From DSYU01 sp963827605 (GTDB lineage: Bacteria; Chloroflexota; Anaerolineae; Anaerolineales; Anaerolineaceae): a stretch of DNA of 64,000 bases. The position numbers and the translations under genes were made by a program. Location of the stretch: the NCBI GenBank assembly GCA_963827605.1, contig CAWHBK010000004.1:647201-711200 (forward strand), in the 5' to 3' direction. How positions within the stretch are numbered: the stretch's first letter is position 1; every line of letters begins with the position of its first letter. Positions 19,484 through 28,311 of the stretch are shown piece by piece. The notes below the pieces were generated by a model. That model searched no databases, was not told the origin of the DNA, and saw only the letters and a program-made list of their open reading frames with translations.

Positions 19484-20434
19484 TTATGGGAGCAAAAATT
19501 CAACCTGGGTGGATTCGCGCCGGGTTTTAAGCCAATCCTGGAGCGCTTTATGCTGTAATACACGGCGGGCATCCGGAGAAATTGCCCGCGCGGGCTCGCG
19601 AGCAATCACCTGTAGGATGTGATACCCAATCTGCGACTTGACCACCGGGCTAATTTCCCCTGGCTGGAGTGCAAAAGCCGCCGCTTCCACTTCCACCTGC
19701 GTAAGGTACCCCCGCGGGAACCATCCCAGGTCACCACCGGTTTGCGGGTCATACCGGTACGCATACACGGTGAAATTGGCGCCGGGGATTTTTACCTGCT
19801 CGAGCGCCTTATTGGCATTTTCCTCTTCAATAGCCAGGATCTGGCGCGCATGGATTTGCTCGGCTTCCGCCGGGACGGCAGCGGCAATCTGGTCGCGCTG
19901 CCAGGCAGCTGCCAACTGGCGCTTGAGCGCAGTCCGGAAGGTCGCCGCTGTATACCCGCGTTGATCCATCCATTCTTTTAATGCGCCTGCCCCACCCAAC
20001 TGCTGCGCCAGGCGATCGACCTCGGCCTGCAGGGCAGCGTCATCCAGCTGAAAACCCTTCTCAAACGCGCCCTGAGCAAGCAAGAGCGTATCCGCCAGGT
20101 TATCGAGGACTTGCTTACGCTGCTGCTCGGGGGACAGTACCTTGCCTAGAGTCTGCTGCGCCTCCTGGAGCTGGCGCAGCTCAGCCTGATATTCTGCCTC
20201 GCTGACACCCTCGCCATTTATGCGCAGCGCCAGCGGTTCGGGCGTAACGGTAGGAGTTGGGACAAGCGTTGTCGCCACCGGGAAAGGCGTTTGGATAACC
20301 CCCGTACCGACAACCATGCTGGTTGGGGAGCCCGGCCCGGCCGGGGTTGGGTTGTTCGCCCGGCATCCCCCTGCTAACAGCAAAACCGGGAATATAAGTA
20401 TGGTGAAAAGGAACTGGATTGGTTTGGAAAACAT
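19484..20434 (-). CDS. PpiC/SurA-type peptidyl-prolyl isomerase lipoprotein (foldase)
   Basis: 316 residues. The signal peptide ends in a lipobox LLAGGC (Cys near 24), followed by a Pro/Thr linker. A SurA-N-like helical region (about 75-180) has LRINGEGVSEAEYQAELRQL. The PpiC rotamase domain (about 190-290) has ARQILAIEEE, GGDLGWFPRG and ISPVVKSQIGYHILQV. It should fold or chaperone exported proteins at the outer face of the membrane, like PrsA. Complete length for the family. It is upstream of the Thr/Pro-linker protein on the same strand and about 210 bases after the groEL terminator. Confidence 0.9.
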   Translation of the reverse strand: MFSKPIQFLFTILIFPVLLLAGGCRANNPTPAGPGSPTSMVVGTGVIQTPFPVATTLVPTPTVTPEPLALRINGEGVSEAEYQAELRQLQEAQQTLGKVLSPEQQRKQVLDNLADTLLLAQGAFEKGFQLDDAALQAEVDRLAQQLGGAGALKEWMDQRGYTAATFRTALKRQLAAAWQRDQIAAAVPAEAEQIHARQILAIEEENANKALEQVKIPGANFTVYAYRYDPQTGGDLGWFPRGYLTQVEVEAAAFALQPGEISPVVKSQIGYHILQVIAREPARAISPDARRVLQHKALQDWLKTRRESTQVEFLLP

Positions 20435-20581
20435 TGCCCTTGATTATACCCGTTTCCTAACTACGGCGGCATACCGGATAAATTTATTATTGTTTACGGT
20501 TCTGATAAATCAATAAACCAGCCATAAAAAACGGGGATTAGTTTGAATTTGGTAGGCAAACGAGCAAGCGGTCATAGAAAT

Positions 20582-20619
20582 AAAAAGGTGGGTGCTGCTG
20601 CCAGGCAACAACACCCACC
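20582..20619 (-). terminator. Intrinsic terminator after groEL
   Basis: A 16-bp stem with two G-U pairs in the minus-strand transcript (20587-20602 with 20604-20619) runs into TTTTT (complement of 20582-20586). It lies 30 bases after the groEL stop. Confidence 0.85.
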
Positions 20620-20648
20620 CGTTCAAACCATTTAATCTACCGGCCGAT

Positions 20649-22280
20649 TTAGTACTCGGGCATCGGTGGAGCTTTGGGGCCTTCCTTCTCGGGGATCTCG
20701 GTGATCAGGGCTTCAGTTGTCAGGATCATCGAGGCGATGGAGGCCGCGTTCTCGAGCGCGCCGCGGGTAACTTTGGCGGGATCGATGACGCCAGCTTTGA
20801 CCATATCTTCGTACTGCTCGCTCATCACGTTATAGCCAATGTTGGAATCATTTTCTTTTTTCTGCATCTGGCGGACGTTCTCAACCACTACAGAACCGTC
20901 TTTACCAGCGTTCTCGGCGATCTTGCGCATGGGAACTTCCATGGCGCGGCGAACAATGACGACGCCGATTTGCGCGTCTTCGTTGTCCATCTTCAAGCCG
21001 TCGATCGAGCTGCGGGCATTCACCAGAGCCACACCACCGCCTGGGACAATACCTTCTTCAACGGCCGCGCGGGTCGCGGAGAGGGCATCTTCAACACGGT
21101 GTTTCTTTTCCTTGAGTTCGGTCTCGGTTGCGGCGCCAACACGGATGATCGCAACGCCGCCAGACAGCTTGGCCAGGCGCTCCTGGAGCTTTTCGCGGTC
21201 GTAATCGGAAGTGGTCTTGTCGATCTCGACACGGATCTGCTCGATGCGGCCCTTAATGGCCTGTTCTTCACCGCTGCCACCAACGATGGTGGTGTTGTCT
21301 TTATCGGAAACGATCTTCTCCGCACGGCCAAGGTCGGAGATGACGGTGGTTTCCAGCTTGCGGCCGGTTTCTTCCGAAATCACCTGCGCGCCGGTGAGGG
21401 TGGCGATATCGCCCAGCATAGCCTTGCGGCGATCACCAAAGCCAGGGGCCTTGACGGCCAGGACGTTGAGCATGCCACGCAGCTTATTCAGCACCAGGGT
21501 TGCCAGCGCTTCGCCGTCTACATCTTCGGCAACGATGACCAGATCGCGCTTGCCAATCTGGACGAGTTTTTCAAGCAGGGGAACGATATCAGCGGCAGCC
21601 GAAATTTTCTTGTCATAAATGAGAATATAGGGTTCGGGGATGACCGCTTCCATATGCTCGGAGTCGGTGATGAAGTAGGGCGACATATAGCCGCGATCGA
21701 ACTGCATACCTTCGACGTATTCGGTCTCGAACTCTAACCCGCGGGACTCTTCCACGGTGATGACGCCATCTTTCCCAACCTTGTCCATCACTTCGGCGAT
21801 CAGATCGCCAATGGTGCGGTCCTGAGCAGAGATGCTGGCGACGTTGGCAATTTCTTCTTTGGTGGTGACTTCGATGGCCATTGCGGTCAAGGCTTTGGCA
21901 ACCTGCTTGGCGGCAGCTTCAATACCCTGCTTGAGCAGCATGGGATTGGCGCCGGCGGCCAGGTTCTTGAGGCCTTCGGTAACGATGGCATGGGCCAAAA
22001 CGGTGGAGGTGGTGGTGCCGTCACCGGCAATGTCATTGGTCTTGGTCGCGGCTTCCTTAAGAAGCTGGGCGCCCATATTTTCAAAAGGATCTTCCAGTTC
22101 GATTTCTTTGGCAACCGTCACACCGTCGTGGGTGATGGTGGGGGAACCGAACTTGCGATCGAGGGCAACGTTGCGGCCCTTGGGTCCAAGGGTGGTTGCA
22201 ACCGCGTTCGCAACAGCATCAACGCCACTCTTCAGCCGGCGGCGAGCATCTTCAGCAAAAACAAGTTGTTTAGCAGGCAT
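20649..22280 (-). CDS. groL: Chaperonin GroEL
   Basis: 543 residues, full length. Clear signatures: TTLGPKGRNVALDRKFGSPTITHDGVTV (nucleotide-binding site), AGDGTTTSTVLA with the catalytic Asp, AVKAPGFGDRRKAML, and the family signature AAVEEGIVPGGG. It forms the ATP-driven folding chamber with GroES. The usual flexible GGM-repeat C-terminus is missing; this one ends KAPPMPEY. The gene follows groES by 31 bases on the minus strand and is under the CIRCE operator. An AAGGAG ribosome site lies about 8 bases ahead of the ATG. Confidence 0.98.
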   Translation of the reverse strand: MPAKQLVFAEDARRRLKSGVDAVANAVATTLGPKGRNVALDRKFGSPTITHDGVTVAKEIELEDPFENMGAQLLKEAATKTNDIAGDGTTTSTVLAHAIVTEGLKNLAAGANPMLLKQGIEAAAKQVAKALTAMAIEVTTKEEIANVASISAQDRTIGDLIAEVMDKVGKDGVITVEESRGLEFETEYVEGMQFDRGYMSPYFITDSEHMEAVIPEPYILIYDKKISAAADIVPLLEKLVQIGKRDLVIVAEDVDGEALATLVLNKLRGMLNVLAVKAPGFGDRRKAMLGDIATLTGAQVISEETGRKLETTVISDLGRAEKIVSDKDNTTIVGGSGEEQAIKGRIEQIRVEIDKTTSDYDREKLQERLAKLSGGVAIIRVGAATETELKEKKHRVEDALSATRAAVEEGIVPGGGVALVNARSSIDGLKMDNEDAQIGVVIVRRAMEVPMRKIAENAGKDGSVVVENVRQMQKKENDSNIGYNVMSEQYEDMVKAGVIDPAKVTRGALENAASIASMILTTEALITEIPEKEGPKAPPMPEY

Positions 22281-22311
22281 AGTTCAATCTCCTTCGAAGA
22301 TCTTTGGTTCT

Positions 22312-22608
22312 TTAACCTTCAACAATTGCGAGTAGATCACTTTCGCGCAGGATCAACAATTTCTTGCCATCTAGCTTGATCTCTGTTCCAGCATATTTGG
22401 CAAACAACACAGTGTCGCCCACGGTAACATCCATCTGGATGCGTTTTCCATCCTCGTCGCGGTCGCCGGGACCAATCGAGAGAACTTTGCCACGCTGGGG
22501 CTTTTCTTTGGCCGTTTCAGGTAGGACAATACCACTCGCAGTGATATCTTCCTGCTCGATCGGCTCAACCACGACACGGCTGCCCAAAGGTTTAAGGTTG
22601 AGTGCCAT
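22312..22608 (-). CDS. groS: Co-chaperonin GroES
   Basis: 98 residues. LKPLGSRVVVEPIEQE at the start, the mobile loop ETAKEKPQRGKVLSIGPG, and the C-terminal VLFAKYAGTEIKLDGKKLLILRESDLLAIVE are typical GroES. It caps the GroEL ring as a heptamer. It is the first gene of the operon, with GGAGGA just upstream of its ATG and CIRCE about 52 bases upstream. Confidence 0.97.
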   Translation of the reverse strand: MALNLKPLGSRVVVEPIEQEDITASGIVLPETAKEKPQRGKVLSIGPGDRDEDGKRIQMDVTVGDTVLFAKYAGTEIKLDGKKLLILRESDLLAIVEG

Positions 22609-22659
22609 ACGAATTCCTCCTGGGAAAGGTTAGGGGTACAAAATTGGATGGTGATCGTT

Positions 22660-22686
22660 TTAGCACTCTATATATGCGAGTGCTAA
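22660..22686. promoter_or_regulatory. CIRCE operator (HrcA-binding site)
   Basis: A perfect copy of the consensus: TTAGCACTC (22660-22668), nine spacer bases, GAGTGCTAA (22678-22686). It lies just downstream of the groES promoter, so HrcA should repress groESL until heat stress. No hrcA gene is in the window. Confidence 0.97.
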
Positions 22687-22696
22687 AACCGATCCA

Positions 22697-22725
22697 ATAT
22701 TATCTAAGATTGAAGCGAAAGTCAA
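22697..22725 (-). promoter_or_regulatory. groESL promoter
   Basis: On the minus strand TTGACT (22725-22720), a 17-base spacer and TAATAT (22702-22697). CIRCE begins about 10 bases after it, covering the expected transcript start. Confidence 0.7.
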
Positions 22726-22861
22726 GAGGGGAATTGGAAGTTCTTACACAATTCTGATAGAGAGGCTGCCCGTGAACCGTTTTGGGTCGTCCTGAATGGA
22801 GAATCTGGGCTGCAGGTCGAATTTCAAGGGGGACGCACATGCCTGGCCCCGCCCCACGAGC

Positions 22862-24355
22862 TTATTCCCCCGAATTAACGGTCTCTTTCGATTTGGGGGT
22901 GGGCAGAAGCGTGGGCGTGCGAATGGGGGTGGGCGAGGGTTTTCCTGAAGGCGTAGCGGTGGACAGCGCTCCCCCGGCGCTGATCGATTTGCATATCGAG
23001 TCACTTTCGTTGAGAATAGAGGCAATCGCCGGATCGTTGGCAAAAGTGGAGGAGCGAATTTCGCTAATCAGGCTGGTGGCTTCCGTGCAATAGGTCGAGC
23101 GAGTGGGATCATGAGGCAGGTACATCCCGGCCAGCAGCGAAGCGTACGTGTAATAATAGACCAATGTGCTGGAGGAAATTTCCATCCCGGTGATTTCGAT
23201 GGGCGGATCGCATTCTTTATTACCCTCACGCAGCTCGCAAGTCTCTTCAGCGGTGCAGCCGCGAATGCCGCACTTGAGCGCGCTGATGGCGTCCTCGTAG
23301 TTACGCGCCTGACGGTAAACCATGCCCAGCTGGGCGTACACGTTCGGGTTGGTCGGGTCGTACTGCAGGGCTTTGCCCATGTTGTTTGAGGCGGCCAGGA
23401 ACTGGCCGAGCTGGGCATACGCGCGGCCAATGCCCATATAGGGCAGCGGGTCTTTAATGCCAAGCTGCTCATTGCGATCCGCGGCCAACGCAAAATAATT
23501 AATGGCTTTGTTGTAGTATTCCTCACTGAGGGTCGGATTGTTCCAGGAGGACAGCCCCCGGCTGCGGTAGGATTGGCCCAGTTTTATGTACAGGAAGGTC
23601 ATATTGGGCGCCAGCTTCAGGGCCGTCTCTAATTGTTCGATCGATCCCATATAATCGGCCTGGTTTTCCAGGTAGAGGGCATATACCCGGTGGGCTTCCC
23701 ACATGTCTGGGGCCAGTTTTAGAGCGCGGCTGATGGCGTCGTAGGCCTGATCAAAGCGCTGCTGATCGATCTGGATTTCGGCGGACACCACCTGGGCCAA
23801 AACGTTGGTTTCATCCAGGGTTACGGCCTTGTTAACAGACTGCTCGGCCTGGGTAATCATCTTGATGCCGAGCGCTTCGTCCCCCTGGATGTAGCGCGCA
23901 AAACTGGCGTTCCAATCCAAAACAAACGCGTGCACAGCGAACGCGGTGCTGTCTTCGGGGGCAAGCGCAATTGCCTTTTCGGCGTCCTGGAGGGCCATAT
24001 CGAAGCGAGCCTGTTTCTCCTTATCGGTAATCTGCGACTCGGTGGAATAGGTAAGAATCCGCGCCAGCTCGGCGTACAGACGGCCATTGTCAGGGTTGAT
24101 GATAAGGGCATCCTGATACGATGCAATGGCGGCATCCAGATCGCCAGACTGGAAGTGCATCTCGGCCTCCAAGGAATAGGAACTGGCGATGCGGGTCGGA
24201 GTGGGTGTTGCCAGAAAAAGCGGCTTGACCTGCCCCCGGCGGAATGCCTGGGTTACAAACAGCCCGCTGATGATAAAAACGGCAAGGATGAAAATATACA
24301 GGGGGCTCGAGTAAACCCGCCGCTGGCGGCGGAAAATATAACGGGGTGGAGGCAT
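22862..24355 (-). CDS. Membrane-anchored TPR protein
   Basis: 497 residues. A basic N-terminus (RYIFRRQRR) and one transmembrane helix (about 18-36) are followed by a short Thr/Pro stretch, then at least seven TPR-like helix pairs (about 60-370), for example SGDLDAAIASYQDALIINPDNGRLYAELARIL. Near the end there is a Cys-rich insert (CGIRGCTAEETCELREGNKEC) and a Thr/Pro tail. TPR arrays serve as protein-binding scaffolds; the partner is unknown. It lies 52 bases after a second, similar TPR gene on the same strand, so the two likely form an operon of paralogues. Confidence 0.8.
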   Translation of the reverse strand: MPPPRYIFRRQRRVYSSPLYIFILAVFIISGLFVTQAFRRGQVKPLFLATPTPTRIASSYSLEAEMHFQSGDLDAAIASYQDALIINPDNGRLYAELARILTYSTESQITDKEKQARFDMALQDAEKAIALAPEDSTAFAVHAFVLDWNASFARYIQGDEALGIKMITQAEQSVNKAVTLDETNVLAQVVSAEIQIDQQRFDQAYDAISRALKLAPDMWEAHRVYALYLENQADYMGSIEQLETALKLAPNMTFLYIKLGQSYRSRGLSSWNNPTLSEEYYNKAINYFALAADRNEQLGIKDPLPYMGIGRAYAQLGQFLAASNNMGKALQYDPTNPNVYAQLGMVYRQARNYEDAISALKCGIRGCTAEETCELREGNKECDPPIEITGMEISSSTLVYYYTYASLLAGMYLPHDPTRSTYCTEATSLISEIRSSTFANDPAIASILNESDSICKSISAGGALSTATPSGKPSPTPIRTPTLLPTPKSKETVNSGE

Positions 24356-24406
24356 GAGTAGTTATCAGTTAACAGTTATCAGTCGTCCGTAAAGAGGCTG
24401 GGATGG

Positions 24407-25678
24407 TCAAGGGCTAGGGGTAGGAGTGGGAGTGGCGCCGGTGTCGGTTTCGGCGCCGGGCTCCGCGGGGGTTTCGGTGGGCAGTGGGTTTTGGGCCAGT
24501 TCCCGGCAGGTATCGACCATCACCTGGGCGTTATACATAGCATCCGCATCATCCGGGTTTACTTCCGCGATCTTTTGAGATACCTGCAAAGCTTCGCCGC
24601 ACTGCCCGGATTTTGCCAGAGAAAGGCCGTAGCGCGAATAAATGTTTATTGAGGCCTGCGTTTTGTCCAGCGGAATACCCTGCACCTGCACGCCTTCGTC
24701 GGTCATTCCGCCGTTGACAGCCAGGCGCAGCGAGCGGAGGGCCGTTTTGTAATCGCCGGTCTTGTAGTAAAACGAGCCGACCAGACTGTGAAGGAAGGCA
24801 TCCTGGGGGGCTTTCTGAACAGCCTGCTCGGAGTACTGGGTACCCTTGCCAAACTCGCCCAGCTTGAGATACATACGCGCCAATTCGGCATAGGCTTCGG
24901 GGTCATCCGGTTGTAGCGCGATGGTGCGGCCAAACTCATACTCGGCTTTATCGTAAATTTCGGCGGCATTGTAATTGCGCCCCAGCGCCAGGTGCAGGTC
25001 TGGCAGGTTCTCATTGGCCGCCACGGCAGCCTCGAACTCAGTGATCGCTTCATCGTAATTGCCAGTCACTTCCAGCACCAGGCCGCGCGCGCGGCGCACC
25101 TCCAGCAGCGAGCTGTCCAAATCCAGGGCTTTTTTAGAAATCGGGCCGATCTGGTCCCGCGTATTGATATCTTCCTTGCCCGCATCGATCTTTTCTTTAT
25201 ATATCTCAGCCAGGTAGGCATAGGCCAGAGCGCTGTTTGGGTCTAAGTCGAGGGATTTGTCGATCTCCACCTGCCCCCCGCCGAAATCGCCTTGCTTGCC
25301 CTTAATCCAGCCCATGACGGCATGCGCCAGGGCATGATTGGGATTGAGCAGCAGCGCGTTTTGCACGTTTTCCGTCGCACCCTCATAATCGCCGTAGAGC
25401 ACCTGCCAGCGCGCCAGGGTAACATATACAGCCGGGTTGCGCGGGTCCGCTTTCACGGCCTCCTTGTAGATTTCGATCGCCTGGTTGATTCTGCCTTTCT
25501 GGATCAGGTCAGAAGCCTCGTTGATGAAAGATTCGGGAGAACGGGTGGGGGTGGTGGTAGGAATAAACAATGGGGGGGTAGTGGGTACAACCACCCGGTT
25601 GACGTAGATCGCGCCGGCCACTAATGCGATCAGGGCAATGATACGCAACGGGTTGGCGCGCTTACGCTTGCGCGACAT
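24407..25678 (-). CDS. Membrane-anchored TPR protein (paralogue of its neighbour)
   Basis: 423 residues from MSRKRKR. A basic start and one transmembrane helix (about 11-27) lead into a Pro/Thr linker. About eight TPR repeats follow (about 45-350), such as KGRINQAIEIYKEAVKADPRNPAVYVTLARWQ. The C-terminus is a short Pro/Thr/Glu tail. Same architecture as the next gene downstream, so duplication is likely. The start is uncertain: the frame is open to an ATG at 25705, nine residues earlier, and neither has an ideal ribosome site. Function unknown; a scaffold at the outer face of the membrane is a reasonable guess. Confidence 0.8.
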   Translation of the reverse strand: MSRKRKRANPLRIIALIALVAGAIYVNRVVVPTTPPLFIPTTTPTRSPESFINEASDLIQKGRINQAIEIYKEAVKADPRNPAVYVTLARWQVLYGDYEGATENVQNALLLNPNHALAHAVMGWIKGKQGDFGGGQVEIDKSLDLDPNSALAYAYLAEIYKEKIDAGKEDINTRDQIGPISKKALDLDSSLLEVRRARGLVLEVTGNYDEAITEFEAAVAANENLPDLHLALGRNYNAAEIYDKAEYEFGRTIALQPDDPEAYAELARMYLKLGEFGKGTQYSEQAVQKAPQDAFLHSLVGSFYYKTGDYKTALRSLRLAVNGGMTDEGVQVQGIPLDKTQASINIYSRYGLSLAKSGQCGEALQVSQKIAEVNPDDADAMYNAQVMVDTCRELAQNPLPTETPAEPGAETDTGATPTPTPSP

Positions 25679-25762
25679 GCTCCATTTGCTTCCGTGGAGA
25701 TACATAATACCATCTTACCACTGGGCAAAGAGAAGCGTCAAGAGAGGGTCTTTGAGTTCTCA

Positions 25763-25797
25763 GGGCTTTCACAAAGTCGATCGCTTTGTGAAAGCCC
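25763..25797. repeat. Inverted repeat, 14-bp stem
   Basis: GGGCTTTCACAAAG (25763-25776) and its exact reverse complement (25784-25797) flank a 7-base loop. It is the first of a series of strong hairpins in the 430-base spacer between the TPR gene and trmD (25706-26136), which has no gene. Confidence 0.85.
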
Positions 25798-25825
25798 AAA
25801 CCAGAAGGCCATCCCCCAACCCCTT

Positions 25826-25868
25826 CCTGCGCTTGCGAAGCTACGCTTCGAAGCAAGCTGGAAGGGGA
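25826..25868. repeat. Imperfect inverted repeat
   Basis: CCCTTCC near the left end and GGAAGGG near the right end enclose further complementary blocks (CTTGC/GCAAG, GAAGC/GCTTC). It makes a long imperfect hairpin next to the 42-bp palindrome. Limits are approximate. Confidence 0.5.
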
Positions 25869-25878
25869 GAAAAGAGAT

Positions 25879-25920
25879 TTTGGGGTAGCGGTGGCCGTAT
25901 ACGGCCACCGCTACCCCAAA
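25879..25920. repeat. Perfect 42-bp palindrome
   Basis: Every base from 25879 to 25920 pairs with its partner around a GTATAC centre (25897-25902); there is no loop. The arms are GC-rich and end in TTT/AAA, so it could act as a bidirectional terminator or as a cruciform-forming element. It lies in the spacer upstream of trmD. Confidence 0.9.
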
Positions 25921-26087
25921 CCCCGAAAAAAGGGAAGTGATTTTGTGAAAACCGTGTTTGAGTTCTGCCGGCGTGGGAAAGGATACGGGCGGGCGCCCGA
26001 CTGGATGGATGCAGTTGGATCATCCCAGGCACACAGCACTTGTATTGGAGGCTGGGTAGCCTCACCAAAAAACGGAAATGCATCCCC

Positions 26088-26117
26088 TTTTGGTTTCAAG
26101 GATCCTTGAAACCAAAA
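26088..26117. repeat. Perfect 30-bp palindrome upstream of trmD
   Basis: TTTTGGTTTC and its complement flank a GGATCC-centred core, with no unpaired loop. It ends 20 bases before the trmD start, so in the mRNA the hairpin would lie next to the ribosome site and could limit trmD translation. Confidence 0.85.
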
Positions 26118-26136
26118 CCTATGCTAAAATTTCCGC

Positions 26137-26892
26137 ATGCAATTCGATGTGTTTACCCTGTTCCCCGGACTGATTTTGCCATACCTCGAAGAAAGTATAT
26201 TGCAGCGAGCGCGCGAACACGGGCTGGTGACGGTGAACGTGCATGATATCCGCGCCTGGGCGATTGACAAGCACCACGTGACGGATGAGCCACCCTACGG
26301 CGGCGGCGGCGGGATGGTGATGAAGGTCCAGCCGATTTTCGCCGCGGTGGAAGGGGTGCTGGGCACGCCGCCAAACTGCCCGGTGATCTTGCTGACGCCG
26401 CAAGGGCGCCCGTTCACGCAGAAAGTGGCGACTGAGCTGGTGCAGCATCCGCGGCTGGCTCTGCTGTGCGGGCGCTACGAAGGCGTGGATGAGCGCGTGC
26501 GCACCCACCTGGCGAGTGACGAAATCTCGCTGGGCGACTTCGTACTGACCGGCGGAGAACTTCCGGCGCTGGCGCTGATCGATGCGGTCAGCCGGCTGAT
26601 CCCTGGCGTGTTGGGCGACCCAGACGGCGCATCCGACGACTCGCACGCAACGGGGCTGTTGGAATACCCGCACTACACCCGCCCACCGGAATTCCGCGGC
26701 TGGTCGATACCCCCGGTGCTGCTCTCGGGCAACCATGCCGAGATCAACCGCTGGCGCAGGGAACAATCGCTGCTGCGCACACTGCGTAAGCGCCCGGACC
26801 TGCTGGAGCAAGCTGATCTATCGGTAAAAGACCGCAAGTTTCTGGAAAAAGTGGCACGAGAAGGAATCCCAGAAGAGCATAAGATTGAATAA
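26137..26892 (+). CDS. trmD: tRNA (guanine-37-N1)-methyltransferase
   Basis: 251 residues. It begins MQFDVFTLFPG and has the family's YGGGGGMVMKVQP, LLTPQGRPFTQ, LLCGRYEGVDERV and SLGDFVLTGGE segments, which form the deep trefoil knot for S-adenosylmethionine, then LLEYPHYTRPPEF and a C-terminal helical tRNA-binding region. It methylates G37 next to the anticodon and prevents +1 frameshifting; it is usually essential. It is complete. The normal neighbours (rpsP, rimM, rplS) are absent; it stands alone between a hairpin-rich spacer and an MFS transporter. No good Shine-Dalgarno sequence is visible; the 30-bp palindrome occupies that area. Confidence 0.96.
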   Translation: MQFDVFTLFPGLILPYLEESILQRAREHGLVTVNVHDIRAWAIDKHHVTDEPPYGGGGGMVMKVQPIFAAVEGVLGTPPNCPVILLTPQGRPFTQKVATELVQHPRLALLCGRYEGVDERVRTHLASDEISLGDFVLTGGELPALALIDAVSRLIPGVLGDPDGASDDSHATGLLEYPHYTRPPEFRGWSIPPVLLSGNHAEINRWRREQSLLRTLRKRPDLLEQADLSVKDRKFLEKVAREGIPEEHKIE

Positions 26893-26938
26893 CCAGAGGT
26901 CCCAAAGGCCCCGGTTACAATTATTCTAGGAGGTTGCA

Positions 26939-28226
26939 ATGCGATTGAATTACAGCAAGACCTTCCTGCTCGGTTTTGGTTTCTTTGCTTCTAGTTTAAT
27001 GTGGGCTACCTATAATGCATTTGTGCCCTTGTTTCTTGCCAACAAGTTCGACCTGGATGTCCGCTGGATCGGCTTTTTTATGACCCTGGACAACATCGCC
27101 GCATTGTTTATTCAACCTCCCGTAGGAGCCTGGTCGGACCGGCTGCGCACACCGATCGGCCGGCGGATGCCGTTTATTTTGATAGGCGCTCCAATCGCGG
27201 CTGGCGCGTTCAGCCTGATCCCGCTTGCCAGCGTTTTGCCGCTTTTCTCCGCTTGCACCATTTCAATGCTGCTGAGCATGGCGCTCTGGCGTACCCCGGT
27301 CGTGGCCCTGATGCCCGACATTACCCCCTCGAAGTTCCGCTCGCAGGCGAACGGGATTATCAATCTTATGGGCGGGCTGGGCGCGATCATCGCCACTTTA
27401 GGCGGAGCCGTGTTATTCAAGATTGAACCCGGCTTATCCCTTCTGGCTGGGCGCGGTTCTTTCGATCATCGCGGTGGTTCTGCTGTTCATCGTCATTAAA
27501 GAGCCGAAGGTGTTTGAAACCACCTCGGAGGAGCGGCCCAATCTCTGGAAAGCCTTTATCACAATCATTGAGGAAAAAGACAAAAGCGCGCTGCGTATCC
27601 TCTCAGCTATTTTCTTCTGGTTTGTGGCTTACAATGCGATTGAAGCTTTCTTTACCCTTTACGCGCAGAATCACCTGGGCCTCGAAGGCGGCAGCGGCGC
27701 GCAGCTGCTGGGTCATCTCTCGGTGATCTTCGTTCTGTTTGCTCTGCCCGCCGGCTATATTGGTGCGAGAGCGGGCCGGCGCCGGACGATCATGACTGGG
27801 ATTGTTTTGATGGGTTCGCTGATGCTGTTGATGTATGTGCTGCCAAAGGAAATGCTGACGATCCCAATTGCCAAAGTATTCGGCCTGGGGCAGGTGTACT
27901 CGATCAGCTTTATCCTGATGCTGGCGGGCGCTTCCTGGGCGCTGATCAATGTCAATTCCCTCCCGATGGTGGTGGATATGACGGACGATATGCGCATCGG
28001 GACATACACCGGGCTGTATTATTTATTCTCGACCCTCGCGGCAATCGCCGGGCCAAACATCAACAGCTGGATCATCGCTTTGACCGGGAATAACTACGGG
28101 CTGGTGATGGTGGTCGGGCCAATCTTTATGGCGCTGGCGCTGGCGATGATGCTTGGAGTACGGCGAGGCGAGGCAAAAGGAAGCAAGGAGATAGGAAAGC
28201 TAAAGCCGGCTGCCATAGAAGTTTAA
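26939..28226 (+). CDS. MFS transporter (sugar/SLC45-like), one frameshift
   Basis: Two overlapping frames encode one major facilitator protein of about 428 residues. The first covers helices 1-5: WIGFFMTLDNIAALFIQPPVGAWSDRLRTPIGRRMPF is the MFS motif A region. The second, from about 27425, continues NPAYPFWLGAVLSIIAVVLLF and carries the C-terminal half, including RAGRRRTIM. The break lies near 27420-27450. No residues seem lost, so a sequencing error is likely. The motif A wording resembles SLC45/GPH-type sugar transporters; the substrate is unknown. AGGAGG lies 6 bases before the ATG. A terminator follows the stop. Confidence 0.82.
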
Positions 28227-28267
28227 AAGAAAGACAAGGATGCCTTGATACGAGAAACATGGTCAAC

Positions 28268-28300
28268 AAAAAAATCCCCGCCTAGCGCGGGGATTTTTTT
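28268..28300. terminator. Bidirectional intrinsic terminator
   Basis: AATCCCCGC (28273-28281) pairs with GCGGGGATT (28286-28294) around a short loop. A-run on the left and T-run on the right let it end both the plus-strand MFS gene and the minus-strand STAND operon. Confidence 0.9.
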
Positions 28301-28311
28301 AAAGTCAAGTC

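Noticed and set aside
20592..21737. Long plus-strand open frame (381 codons) opposite groEL
   Set aside because: It is antisense to a certain groEL gene and its residues mirror GroEL codons; no domain or ribosome site.
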